A stretch of DNA of 64,000 nt from Zhongshania sp. R06B22. GTDB taxonomy: Bacteria > Pseudomonadota > Gammaproteobacteria > Pseudomonadales > Spongiibacteraceae. The translations under genes and the position numbers were made by a program. Below, in pieces: positions 25,931 to 34,131 of the stretch (positions within the stretch are counted from its first letter, which is position 1; every line of letters starts with the position of its first letter). The DNA lies in NCBI RefSeq assembly GCF_040892595.1, contig NZ_JBFRYB010000001.1:1550001-1614000 (forward strand), read 5' to 3'. The notes beneath the pieces were generated by a model. The model worked only from the letters and a program-made list of their open reading frames with translations. It was not told where the DNA came from and searched no databases.

Positions 25931-26629
25931 ATGAAAGTTGCCATTTATATTTTATTACTAGTATCGGCCTTGATTATATCCGCCGCCTATTTTGTCAATG
26001 GTAAGGTAGTCAGTACCTCTGCACCACTTGCCGTGATACCTGAATCGCCGTGGGTCATAGAAGGAGAAAGCGGTACGCTTGGTGCAGAATTATATGCATC
26101 TTGTGCGTCTTGTCACATGGCAGATGGGAGTGGTCGCAGTGATGGTGACGTTCCCCGTTTAGCCGGTCAAAGTCAAAAAGTGCTGGTCCATAAATTACAA
26201 AAACTGCGTGATGGCTCGTCTTATCTTCCGGTTATGCTTCCTTTTGCTCGTGCGCTAAGCGCAGACGAGGTCCTTGAAGTATCTCGTTATATAGCAGGCT
26301 TATCGACTATTACTGCTGCCACTCTTGTCCAAACAGTGCCTGCTGCCGATAGCCTGGCAGCGACCAAGTATCAAGAATATTGTTCAGCCTGTCATGGCGC
26401 GCAAGGCCAGGGAAATGATGCTTTATTAGCCCCTAAATTGTGTGGCCAGCATTCCGCTTATCTACTTCGGCGCATGAGTGAAACTAGGCAAAATCTTCGA
26501 GGGGATGCCGATTCAGGGATGGCTGCAATTTTAAATATCATCGAGAAAGCTGATCAGATTGAAATTGCACAGTGGTTGGAAGCCATTCAATGCACCGCAA
26601 CAGGTCTTAGTGCAGGGAGTAATACATGA
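25931..26629 (+). CDS. Diheme c-type cytochrome, exported
   Basis: 232-residue c4-like cytochrome. An N-terminal hydrophobic segment (residues 5-20) serves as signal or anchor. Two haem attachment sites are CASCH (58-62) and CSACH (151-155), each opening a class-I cytochrome domain, with methionines (for example VMLPFA, M102) available as sixth ligands. The stop overlaps the start of the flavin amine oxidase (ATGA), which indicates translational coupling and suggests that the cytochrome accepts electrons from that enzyme. Confidence 0.9.
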   Translation: MKVAIYILLLVSALIISAAYFVNGKVVSTSAPLAVIPESPWVIEGESGTLGAELYASCASCHMADGSGRSDGDVPRLAGQSQKVLVHKLQKLRDGSSYLPVMLPFARALSADEVLEVSRYIAGLSTITAATLVQTVPAADSLAATKYQEYCSACHGAQGQGNDALLAPKLCGQHSAYLLRRMSETRQNLRGDADSGMAAILNIIEKADQIEIAQWLEAIQCTATGLSAGSNT

Positions 26630-28077
26630 CTCGTAATCGCCGCGAATTCTTGAAGGCCGGATCTGCGGCGCTGACGCTGGGCATGTTACCTGCTCGGGTC
26701 TCGTGGGCGAATAAGATCGTGGATCATCGCGTTCAAGTAGCGGTGATTGGCGGTGGTCTAGCCGGTTTATCAACAGCTCATAATCTGCTCAAACAGGGTG
26801 TTAAGTCGCTTGTGGTTTTGGAATCACGTGACCGAGTAGGTGGGCGAACACTTAATTTACCCTTACCGAATAATCATGTTGTTGAGGGTGGTGGTGAGTG
26901 GATTGGTCCGGGTCAAGATCGTATCGCAGCATTTGCTGCAGAAATGGGTGTTGATACTTTTGACGCTTATTACGAGGGCGCGGGGCTGTATGAGATTCAG
27001 GGCTTGGTTTCGAAGGGGCTGCTACCAAAAATAAATGTAGAACAGGCTTATGATTTTGTCCGCTTGGCTTCGCGCTTGCAAAAAATGGCGAATCGTTTGC
27101 CGCCAGGGAAACCTTGGCAGGCAGACAACGCAAAGTCTTTAGATAATATGACGCTGGCGGCATGGCTAGATTCGCAGGGTGCGTCATCGTGGACAATTGA
27201 AACGTTTAGAGTTGTCACCCGGGCCATAATGGCAGGTTATCCTGAGCGTATTTCGCTGCTATGGTTTTTGCATTACATCCAATCTAGTGGGGGCCTGCTT
27301 CGCATCGCTTTAAACGATAACGGTTTGCAAGACCTGCGTTTTGTGGGTGGTTCTCAGTTGGTGTCTATTAATGCCGCCAAAGCTTTGCAGGGTCGAGTTC
27401 ACTTGAGTGAGCCGGTATTAGAAATTAGTGATCGACCGACTGAAGCTGTTGAGGTGATAACGAGAAAGGGGCGTTATCTCGCTGATAGAGTGGTGGTGGC
27501 GATGGCGCCGGCGGACACCTTGCGTATCGATTTTAAAACCGGTTTGTCAGACCAGCGCAAGGAGTTGGTGCGGCGCTGGGCGGGCCTCACGAAATTACCT
27601 TTAATTAAACATTCCGTTGTTTATAAGCACGCCTTTTGGCGAGATGCCGGCTTTAGTGGCAATGTCGTTACTGACCGTGCGCCCCTGCAATTAGTTTTTG
27701 ATAACTCACCACAAGATGCATCAATGGGTGTGCTGACGGCATTCTTATCTGCGGCTGAAGTTCCAGCCATGGCAAGTGAGTTCGACCGGGCGAGATTAGT
27801 ACCGCAAGAGTTAAGCCGGTATTTTGGTCCCAAGGCACTTTCAAACATTGGCTATGTTGAGAAAGATTGGTCGACGGATCCGTGGAGCATCGGCTGTATT
27901 ACGCCTTTAAGCAAAGGCATCTTGACAGCGGCAGGGCCAGCCTTGCGCGAGCCTGTTGGGAGAATTCACTGGGCGGGAACAGAGAGTGCAGAAATAGGAT
28001 GTGGTTATATGGATGGTGCAGTGCGTTCTGGTGAACGCGCTGCGGCTGAGGTATTGGCGTTGCTAGAAAAAGCGTGA
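26626..28077 (+). CDS. Tat-exported flavin amine oxidase/dehydrogenase
   Basis: 483-residue FAD enzyme of the monoamine-oxidase family. The N-terminus NRREFLKAG is a twin-arginine signal, so the folded flavoprotein is exported. The dinucleotide-binding motif VAVIGGGLAGLSTA and the VGGRT segment follow (about 38-75), and the C-terminal FAD block HWAGTESAEIGCGYMDGAVRSGERAA is intact. The gene overlaps a diheme cytochrome c by four bases. The Pseudomonas nicotine enzyme NicA2 is a related flavoprotein that passes electrons to a cytochrome c rather than oxygen, so a periplasmic amine dehydrogenase is a reasonable reading; the substrate is unknown. Confidence 0.88.
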   Translation: MTRNRREFLKAGSAALTLGMLPARVSWANKIVDHRVQVAVIGGGLAGLSTAHNLLKQGVKSLVVLESRDRVGGRTLNLPLPNNHVVEGGGEWIGPGQDRIAAFAAEMGVDTFDAYYEGAGLYEIQGLVSKGLLPKINVEQAYDFVRLASRLQKMANRLPPGKPWQADNAKSLDNMTLAAWLDSQGASSWTIETFRVVTRAIMAGYPERISLLWFLHYIQSSGGLLRIALNDNGLQDLRFVGGSQLVSINAAKALQGRVHLSEPVLEISDRPTEAVEVITRKGRYLADRVVVAMAPADTLRIDFKTGLSDQRKELVRRWAGLTKLPLIKHSVVYKHAFWRDAGFSGNVVTDRAPLQLVFDNSPQDASMGVLTAFLSAAEVPAMASEFDRARLVPQELSRYFGPKALSNIGYVEKDWSTDPWSIGCITPLSKGILTAAGPALREPVGRIHWAGTESAEIGCGYMDGAVRSGERAAAEVLALLEKA

Positions 28078-28295
28078 GCGTTGACGGTAAAAATATCAGT
28101 AGGCGTTAATGGTTTTCTGTCATTTTGACTTTATTGCTCGGAAGGCGAGTTCATAGTCCACGCTTTATTGATTTACACCTCTTTGGTAAAGGTTAGTTTA
28201 GATCCCTGCGGCCGGAATAAGGCAATTCTCCAAGATGATACTAAAAAACAGCCTGAGACTGATTTGCAATGTGATGCGAACTTGGGCAACAATAA

Positions 28296-29096
28296 ATGGC
28301 AACTGACAACAAAACCGAAGCAGATGCTATGAGTAAAAACCCACTAGGGGCGGCTTTCGTCGAGCGCCTCGGCAATGAGGTGTTTCAATCCACTGCGGTC
28401 TCCCATCCTTATTTACAGGCCCTCCAAAAGGGCGATCTTCCCAATATCGACTTGGCTCTGAAAGATTTTGCCTTCCAATACGGTTTGTATAGCTCCCAAT
28501 TCACCCGTTATTTATCAGCGGTCATCGCCAAGCTGCAAGACGCTTCACATGTGAGAATACTAGAGTCCAATTTAGCAGAGGAAAAAGGTCATATAGGCGA
28601 GCTTGAACTTCCTCCAGAAGTATTGGCCAGTGTAGAAGGGCAGTCTCATGCGAGTTTGTTTCGTCGCTTTCAGGAGGCATTAGGTGTTAGTTCCGACTAC
28701 AGCCATAGCGACGCAGATCGTCCCGCAGGCAAATTGTGGAGTCAGCAGTTTTTAGCGCTTTGCAGTATCAACGAGTATGTTGGGGTGGGGGCTATCGGCA
28801 TTGGCACGGAGCTTATAGTGTCTAATGTTTATCAGCAGATTCTTTCCAGTCTTAAAACGCACAGCGACCTTACCTTAGAGCAGCGCATCTTTTTTGACTT
28901 GCACAGCGCGTGCGATGATGAGCATGCAGCCGAAATGCTGTTGCTTGCTACTGAGCTAGCTACGGATAAAGAGGCTTGTGAGCAAATAGAATATGGCGTG
29001 AAATCAGCGCTCGAATTGCGAACCCTGTTTTGGGATGCCTTACTAGAGCGAGCCCAATGTTTCCCTGTTTCCCAGCCTCAACTTACGTCGTCATAG
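28296..29096 (+). CDS. Haem-oxygenase-like diiron oxidase (HDO)
   Basis: 266-residue all-helical protein of the TenA/haem-oxygenase-like fold. The diiron ligand pattern of the HDO group is complete: E96-x-x-H99 (EEKGH), E160 in INEYVGVG, and H203-xxx-D207-xx-H210 (HSACDDEH). Known HDOs perform N-oxygenation, oxidative decarboxylation or C-C cleavage on amino or fatty acids, often in natural-product pathways. Start may be ATG 28296 or 28329; neither has a strong ribosome site. The next gene begins 14 bases after the stop, and the three genes to 32628 look like one operon. Plain TenA and PqqC would lack this full ligand set. Confidence 0.85.
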   Translation: MATDNKTEADAMSKNPLGAAFVERLGNEVFQSTAVSHPYLQALQKGDLPNIDLALKDFAFQYGLYSSQFTRYLSAVIAKLQDASHVRILESNLAEEKGHIGELELPPEVLASVEGQSHASLFRRFQEALGVSSDYSHSDADRPAGKLWSQQFLALCSINEYVGVGAIGIGTELIVSNVYQQILSSLKTHSDLTLEQRIFFDLHSACDDEHAAEMLLLATELATDKEACEQIEYGVKSALELRTLFWDALLERAQCFPVSQPQLTSS

Positions 29097-29110
29097 AGGA
29101 GTCCTGTGCT

Positions 29111-29857
29111 TTGGATACCGCACAAGTTTACAACGACAACGCCAAAAAGTGGCTGCGTTTAACACCGAGTTCCCTGTCAGATTTTACCGCGCGGCCGTTT
29201 GTTTTTGAGGCCTGTGGCGAACTGAATAAGCGCTCAGTATTAGATGTTGGTTGTGGCGAAGGGTATTGCGCCCGAGAGCTCAAGCGCCGGGGTGCTGGCG
29301 ATTACCTCGGCTTAGATTTATCTGCGCAGATGATAGAAGCCGCCCAAATACAGGAAGCCCAAGACCAGCTAGGGATTGAGTACCGAGCTTGTAATGTGGT
29401 TGAATTTATCCCCGACAGGCAGTTTGACCTTTGTATTGCCGTGTTTCTGTTTAACTACTTGCGGGTAGAAGATATGCAGCGTGTATTTTCTATGGTCTAC
29501 AAGTCATTGCCGCCTCAGGGCGAATTTATTTTCAGTGTGCCTCATCCCTTTTTTCCCTTTGTGCGTGCCAGTCAAGCAGCGCCATTTTACTTCGATGCCA
29601 CCGGTAAGAACTATTTTACTGACGTGAATGAGAAGTTTGAGGGCGAAATCTGGAAGCGCAGCGGTGAACCTTTGCATGTCCAGTGTGTGCATAAAACCTT
29701 TAGCGATTACTTTGATTGCTTGCGACACGCAGGCTTCTCCGCTATGCCTGAAGTAAAAGAGTTAAGTGTGACACCGGAACTTGTCGCGATAGACGAGGCG
29801 TTTTTTTCCCCCCTGTTAAATGAACCATTACATGTGCTGTTCAAGGTTAAAAAATGA
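29111..29857 (+). CDS. SAM-dependent methyltransferase
   Basis: Class I methyltransferase of 248 aa. Motif I is VLDVGCGEGYCARELKRRG, followed by YLGLDLSAQMIEAA and the post-motif FDLCIAVFLFNYL, as in UbiE/Coq5-like small-molecule methyltransferases. The open frame extends back into the diiron oxidase gene, but I choose TTG 29111 because AGGAG (29097-29101) lies nine bases upstream and directly follows the preceding stop. Its stop overlaps the next start (ATGA). The context points to methylation of the product or intermediate made by the adenylation/carrier protein. Confidence 0.82.
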   Translation: MDTAQVYNDNAKKWLRLTPSSLSDFTARPFVFEACGELNKRSVLDVGCGEGYCARELKRRGAGDYLGLDLSAQMIEAAQIQEAQDQLGIEYRACNVVEFIPDRQFDLCIAVFLFNYLRVEDMQRVFSMVYKSLPPQGEFIFSVPHPFFPFVRASQAAPFYFDATGKNYFTDVNEKFEGEIWKRSGEPLHVQCVHKTFSDYFDCLRHAGFSAMPEVKELSVTPELVAIDEAFFSPLLNEPLHVLFKVKK

Positions 29858-32628
29858 CGCTCGTCGGTCATTTTAATGATGTTAGCTTAAGCCCCGGCTC
29901 CTTAATTGAACGTCTCCTTTACCATGCAGAAATGCATCCAGATCACGACGCTATTGTTAGCCAGACAGCAAGGCTGTCATATGTCCAACTTGCTCAGCTG
30001 GTTCGGTCCCAAGTCAATCGTTTCAATGACGCGGGTATTAAAGCCGACGCCGTAATTGGAATAAAATGCGCGGATGATAGTCAGCATCTGGTTCTATGTC
30101 TCGCCGCAGTATATATGGGCGCAACGTCGTGTACGGTGCCTTCATACGAGCCTGTGGAGAACCAAGAAACCGTTGTTGAGAGCTGCGGTGTTAGCTATGT
30201 TGCTGACGGCACCGCTTTTGTGAATGAGCCATCATCAGCCGAGCTATTGGAAGCAAGCCCGGAAGTCGCCGCGAAAGCGTCTTTATTATTTTCTACTTCC
30301 GGCACCACCGGGGCTCCCAAGCTAGTTGTTCATTATGATAGTGATATTGTTGCACAGGCCCATCGTCACATCGGTTCTTCACATGAGCGATTCGCCTGCC
30401 TGGCCTCCATGGAACACAATTTTGCCAAACGTCATCGGCTCTATTGTGTCGCGATGGGTGCGACTAATGTCTTTATTGATACCATTCAGAATTCGTTACT
30501 TGCCCAATGCCAAGCACTCGATGTAAATGTGATGCACGTGTCCGCGTTTCAGGCCCAAGAGTTATTGGCAATACCGGGTGTTGACGCTTTATCTAATATT
30601 CAATTGAAGTTAGGCGGATCGCATGTTGCCACAACGCTTCGAGCGCGGCTGCGAAATTCAATCACTAGCAACTTGCGGGCGGGCTATGGAACAACTGAAA
30701 CAGGTGCTATTGCATTTACAGATCCCGATGATGCGGGCTCAGATAATAGCGTTGGCCGAGCCTTGCCAGGAATTGAAGTACGCACTGTGTCAGCAGACGG
30801 AGAAATTCTTGGCCGCGGCGAAACCGGAGAGTTGCATATTCGTTGCCACGGCATGTTTCGTGGATATTCCGGTAATTCGGATCTGACGGCAAGCCGACTT
30901 GAAGATGGTTGGTTTCGCAGCGGTGATATAGGTTATCTCGACGAAGAAGGACGGATTTATCTGTGTGGCCGGTCCGACGATATGTTCGTTTTCAACAGCA
31001 TGAATATATTCCCTCAGGATATTGAATCTCAGATACGCCAATTTCCGGGCATCGTCGACACCGCGGTTTTCCCTAAGCGCTCGTCGGTGCATGGTAATAT
31101 TCCGGTTGCGCTGCTTGTTTTCGCCAAGAATACGAGACCTCAGCTGCAAGAGTTGGAGAAATTTTTAAAGCGACATCTGGGCTTGCGTTCACCACGGCAG
31201 CTTCTTATTGTCGATGAGATTCCCAGAAACACAGCAGGAAAAATCGCTCGCCGAGAAGTGGCTAAGCTTTCAGCGCAAGCGGAGCCGATACGTAAAACCA
31301 TTATTCGGGCTTTAGATCCTAAGGCAAAAATGTCCCTCAAGGCATCCCAGATAGCAGAATTTGAGCGGGGTAGTGGCGACATCTTGTTCCGCAAAGTCGA
31401 TTTAGACTCCCTCGGGCGTATGGAATTATTAGTCGCCCTCGAATTGGAATATGACGTTGTTATTCACCCCAACGAATACGGTAATTTCCGCTATTTGGGT
31501 AATATGGTCGCGAGGGTATTATCATTACAGCACACAAAAGAACAAGAAGAGCAGCAAAAACAAGAATTGGGGCAGAAGTCACAAGACTTACGGAAGACGA
31601 ATATCGACTCCGATTTTAATGATGTTATTCGCGATGATCGTTCCTTTGATACACCGCCGTACATCGTACAATTTTTTAAGCGTATCGTCAGACTTTGTCC
31701 CACCGTTGCGCATTTAAACAGAGCGCTAACATCTCTTGAATATCGACTGTCCCCAGCTGATGTTGATGTGTTGTATGCCAAGAATCGTGATAAGGAGCTA
31801 GTTCCCGCAGGTAACGGTCAGAAATATCATGCAGCAACAGGTCGTTGGCTAGAGGATCTTCAGCAACAGCTATTAAGTAGTGGAAAACTGAAGACAGAGC
31901 CTTTTATTTACCAACGCCTGGCACCTACCGCCACGCTATTTATTGGCACAGGAACACCGGCGGGTAAAACCCTATTGATATGCTTTCCAGGTAGGGGAGA
32001 TCGAAGCATGATGATGCCGGTTGCGGTATTGTTACAGCACGTCGATGCCGCTGCCTATGATGTCTTAGTCATTGCGGAGGTTTTGAATCAAGCTTATCAG
32101 CGCGGTGTCCCGTTTCTTGGCAACACCGTGACGGATATGGCCGACTGGATAGCCAATTCTCCGCGGCTAGTCAACTACGGTGCCTATCGTACTATGGGCT
32201 GCAGCGCGGGAAGTTACCCGGCTTTAATCACTGCCTATCGATTGAGGGCAGAATTGGCGCTATCTATCGGTGGTCGTTTCCATAAAAATAAACATATCAT
32301 CAAAATTCTGGGGAGAATATTTGTGATCTGGCGCGCTCGCTTGAAGGGGCATTGCCCACAAGTGCTATTAAGTTATGCTAAAAATGTAGGTCGTGACCGA
32401 CAATATGCTAGGACAATTGCCTTCCTTTTTGGCGCTAAGCCGCTAGTCATTGAGCGGGATAATGGTCAGGTCGGACACCTGATTCTTGAGAAATTAGTTG
32501 AAAACGGTGGCTTGAGAACATTCCTGACACAAACCGTCTTTGCGCAAGCCGGCATGGAAATTATCCCTAATAAAAATGGCGATTTAGTTTTTAGCTTTCC
32601 TGAAAATAAAGTTCTAGAACATCAATAA
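29854..32628 (+). CDS. Adenylation, carrier and hydrolase tri-domain protein
   Basis: 924-residue NRPS-like protein. The adenylation domain (about 15-480) has LLFSTSGTTGAPK (144-156), GYGTTETG (277-284), RSGDIG (355-360) and the A10 lysine in NTAGKIARRE (459-468). A carrier domain follows (about 490-556) with the phosphopantetheine serine S519 in DLDSLGRMEL. A Gln/Glu-rich coiled linker (560-582) leads to an alpha/beta-hydrolase-like end with GCSAG (S784) and possible His875. There is no condensation or reductase domain. It would activate one acid and tether it for the diiron oxidase or methyltransferase encoded just upstream. Substrate not deducible. Confidence 0.82.
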   Translation: MTLVGHFNDVSLSPGSLIERLLYHAEMHPDHDAIVSQTARLSYVQLAQLVRSQVNRFNDAGIKADAVIGIKCADDSQHLVLCLAAVYMGATSCTVPSYEPVENQETVVESCGVSYVADGTAFVNEPSSAELLEASPEVAAKASLLFSTSGTTGAPKLVVHYDSDIVAQAHRHIGSSHERFACLASMEHNFAKRHRLYCVAMGATNVFIDTIQNSLLAQCQALDVNVMHVSAFQAQELLAIPGVDALSNIQLKLGGSHVATTLRARLRNSITSNLRAGYGTTETGAIAFTDPDDAGSDNSVGRALPGIEVRTVSADGEILGRGETGELHIRCHGMFRGYSGNSDLTASRLEDGWFRSGDIGYLDEEGRIYLCGRSDDMFVFNSMNIFPQDIESQIRQFPGIVDTAVFPKRSSVHGNIPVALLVFAKNTRPQLQELEKFLKRHLGLRSPRQLLIVDEIPRNTAGKIARREVAKLSAQAEPIRKTIIRALDPKAKMSLKASQIAEFERGSGDILFRKVDLDSLGRMELLVALELEYDVVIHPNEYGNFRYLGNMVARVLSLQHTKEQEEQQKQELGQKSQDLRKTNIDSDFNDVIRDDRSFDTPPYIVQFFKRIVRLCPTVAHLNRALTSLEYRLSPADVDVLYAKNRDKELVPAGNGQKYHAATGRWLEDLQQQLLSSGKLKTEPFIYQRLAPTATLFIGTGTPAGKTLLICFPGRGDRSMMMPVAVLLQHVDAAAYDVLVIAEVLNQAYQRGVPFLGNTVTDMADWIANSPRLVNYGAYRTMGCSAGSYPALITAYRLRAELALSIGGRFHKNKHIIKILGRIFVIWRARLKGHCPQVLLSYAKNVGRDRQYARTIAFLFGAKPLVIERDNGQVGHLILEKLVENGGLRTFLTQTVFAQAGMEIIPNKNGDLVFSFPENKVLEHQ

Positions 32629-32689
32629 ATCCCTCGCCACCTCTAATATTCTTCTCTGTTATTAGAAGCTAATTTTATAATCCGCCTAG

Positions 32690-32718
32690 CTGACATTTAA
32701 TTGAAACATAACTGACAT
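32690..32718 (+). promoter_or_regulatory. Candidate tandem Pho box before Na/Pi symporter
   Basis: CTGACAT at 32690 and again at 32712, exactly 22 bases apart, each 6/7 to the PhoB half-site CTGTCAT; a weaker unit TTGAAAC lies between them at 32701, giving 11-bp phasing. Spacers are AT-only (TTAA, ATAA, ATTA). The site is 58-86 bases before the GTG of a phosphate symporter, a sensible place for PhoB. By-eye match. Confidence 0.55.
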
Positions 32719-32775
32719 ATTATATTGGGAATATGCGTTTAGCCTTCAATGAATAGTCACTAGGATTAGTAAACT

Positions 32776-33930
32776 GTGTCGAATTTAGACTTGAGCTTGG
32801 CCGATCAACCCCAGGAGGACCCTGGTAAGTATCTGGTTTTCAAATGGATGCAGTTACTGTTCTTGATATACATTATTTTGCTCGCCGTCAGTGTTATTGG
32901 TGACGGATTCAAATTAGCGACAGGCGAGCACGCTACCGCACTTTTCGAATTTGCCCAGAACCCGCTGCTGGGTCTTATCATTGGCATGACGGCGACCGCA
33001 CTTATTCAATCTTCAAGCACCGTAACTTCGATCATAGTCGCTATGGTTGCGGGTGGTTTGCCCATAGGTATTGCGATCCCCATGGTAATGGGAGCGAATA
33101 TTGGTACCAGCATCACCAATACGATTGTTAGCCTGGGTCATATTACTAATAAAAACGAATTTCAACGGGCCTTTTCTGCTGCAACCGTGCATGACTTTTT
33201 TAATATGCTCTGTGTGGTGATATTTTTACCTCTGGAAATTGCGTTTGGTCTCTTAGAAAAAATCAGCAGTACGGTAATCACCTGGCTCGCAAAAATTCAA
33301 ACTAGTGGTAATGGCTTTAACCCAGTAAAGGCGATCACAGAACCCTTCGCTGAGCGGCTTGTTTCTTTGGTGAGTCCCTTATCTGAGCTGATGGGTGGTA
33401 TGATTTTAGCTGTAGCGGGTGTTGGTTTGATTGTTTTTGCCATTACGTTTATCGGTAGAACCATGAAGTCCTTGATGGTTGGCAAGGCCAAAAATGTTCT
33501 TCACCATGCTATTGGTAAAGGTCCTGTCACTGGGATTTTCTCAGGCACTATTGTGACGGTAATGGTGCAGTCATCTTCTACCACCACGTCCCTGGTGGTG
33601 CCCTTAGTGGGTAATGGTATTTTAAAAACCCGAGATATATACCCCTTCACCCTGGGTGCCAATATTGGCACCTGCATAACAGCATTAATTGCTTCGCTGG
33701 CGGTCACTGGCGAGTTTGCGCTAGTCGCACTACAAATTGCCCTAGTACATCTTATTTATAATGTGCTCGGAGTTGCGGTGGTGTTTGGGATTAAATTCTT
33801 ACGTGAAATACCGCTTAAAATTGCAGAGGGGTTATCCCAGCGGGTAGCGGAGCAAAAGATTCTCGGTTTTGCTTATATCGCTAGCGTATTTTTTGTAATG
33901 CCGATTGTGGCTATCTTTGCTAGCCAATAA
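32776..33930 (+). CDS. Na/Pi cotransporter family protein
   Basis: 384-residue inner-membrane protein of the NptA/SLC34-like Na-phosphate symporter family. The two inverted repeats each carry the QSSST motif: ALIQSSSTVTSIIVAMV (about residues 75-91) and VMVQSSSTTTSLVVPLV (about 260-276), followed by GANIGT segments in both halves (about 110 and 295). There is no C-terminal PhoU-like domain. The start is GTG with AGGA upstream. A Pho-box-like sequence in the leader suggests phosphate starvation control. Confidence 0.9.
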   Translation: MSNLDLSLADQPQEDPGKYLVFKWMQLLFLIYIILLAVSVIGDGFKLATGEHATALFEFAQNPLLGLIIGMTATALIQSSSTVTSIIVAMVAGGLPIGIAIPMVMGANIGTSITNTIVSLGHITNKNEFQRAFSAATVHDFFNMLCVVIFLPLEIAFGLLEKISSTVITWLAKIQTSGNGFNPVKAITEPFAERLVSLVSPLSELMGGMILAVAGVGLIVFAITFIGRTMKSLMVGKAKNVLHHAIGKGPVTGIFSGTIVTVMVQSSSTTTSLVVPLVGNGILKTRDIYPFTLGANIGTCITALIASLAVTGEFALVALQIALVHLIYNVLGVAVVFGIKFLREIPLKIAEGLSQRVAEQKILGFAYIASVFFVMPIVAIFASQ

Positions 33931-34088
33931 GCAAATTAAAATTTAGGTATACGTTTTTATTGCCCGCTGGGTCGCGTGTATATAGCTAGCACTTCACATG
34001 CGCTAGGCTAGATAAAAGCCCAAAATTAGTGAGTTAATTAGCTTATTGTTTTTAGGCAATAGTGGTTTCTGTTTTATTGTTGAAGAAG

Positions 34089-34118
34089 CCCCAGTAATGC
34101 TGCTCGGCGTTGCTGGGG
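34089..34118. terminator. Hairpin between convergent genes
   Basis: 12-bp stem CCCCAGTAATGC / GCGTTGCTGGGG with loop TGCTCG. Three pairs are T-G, which favour folding of the plus-strand RNA, so it more likely ends the Na/Pi symporter transcript, although it lies 159 bases past that stop. No strong T-run follows on either strand. Confidence 0.5.
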
Positions 34119-34131
34119 TTCCTGCAAGGTC

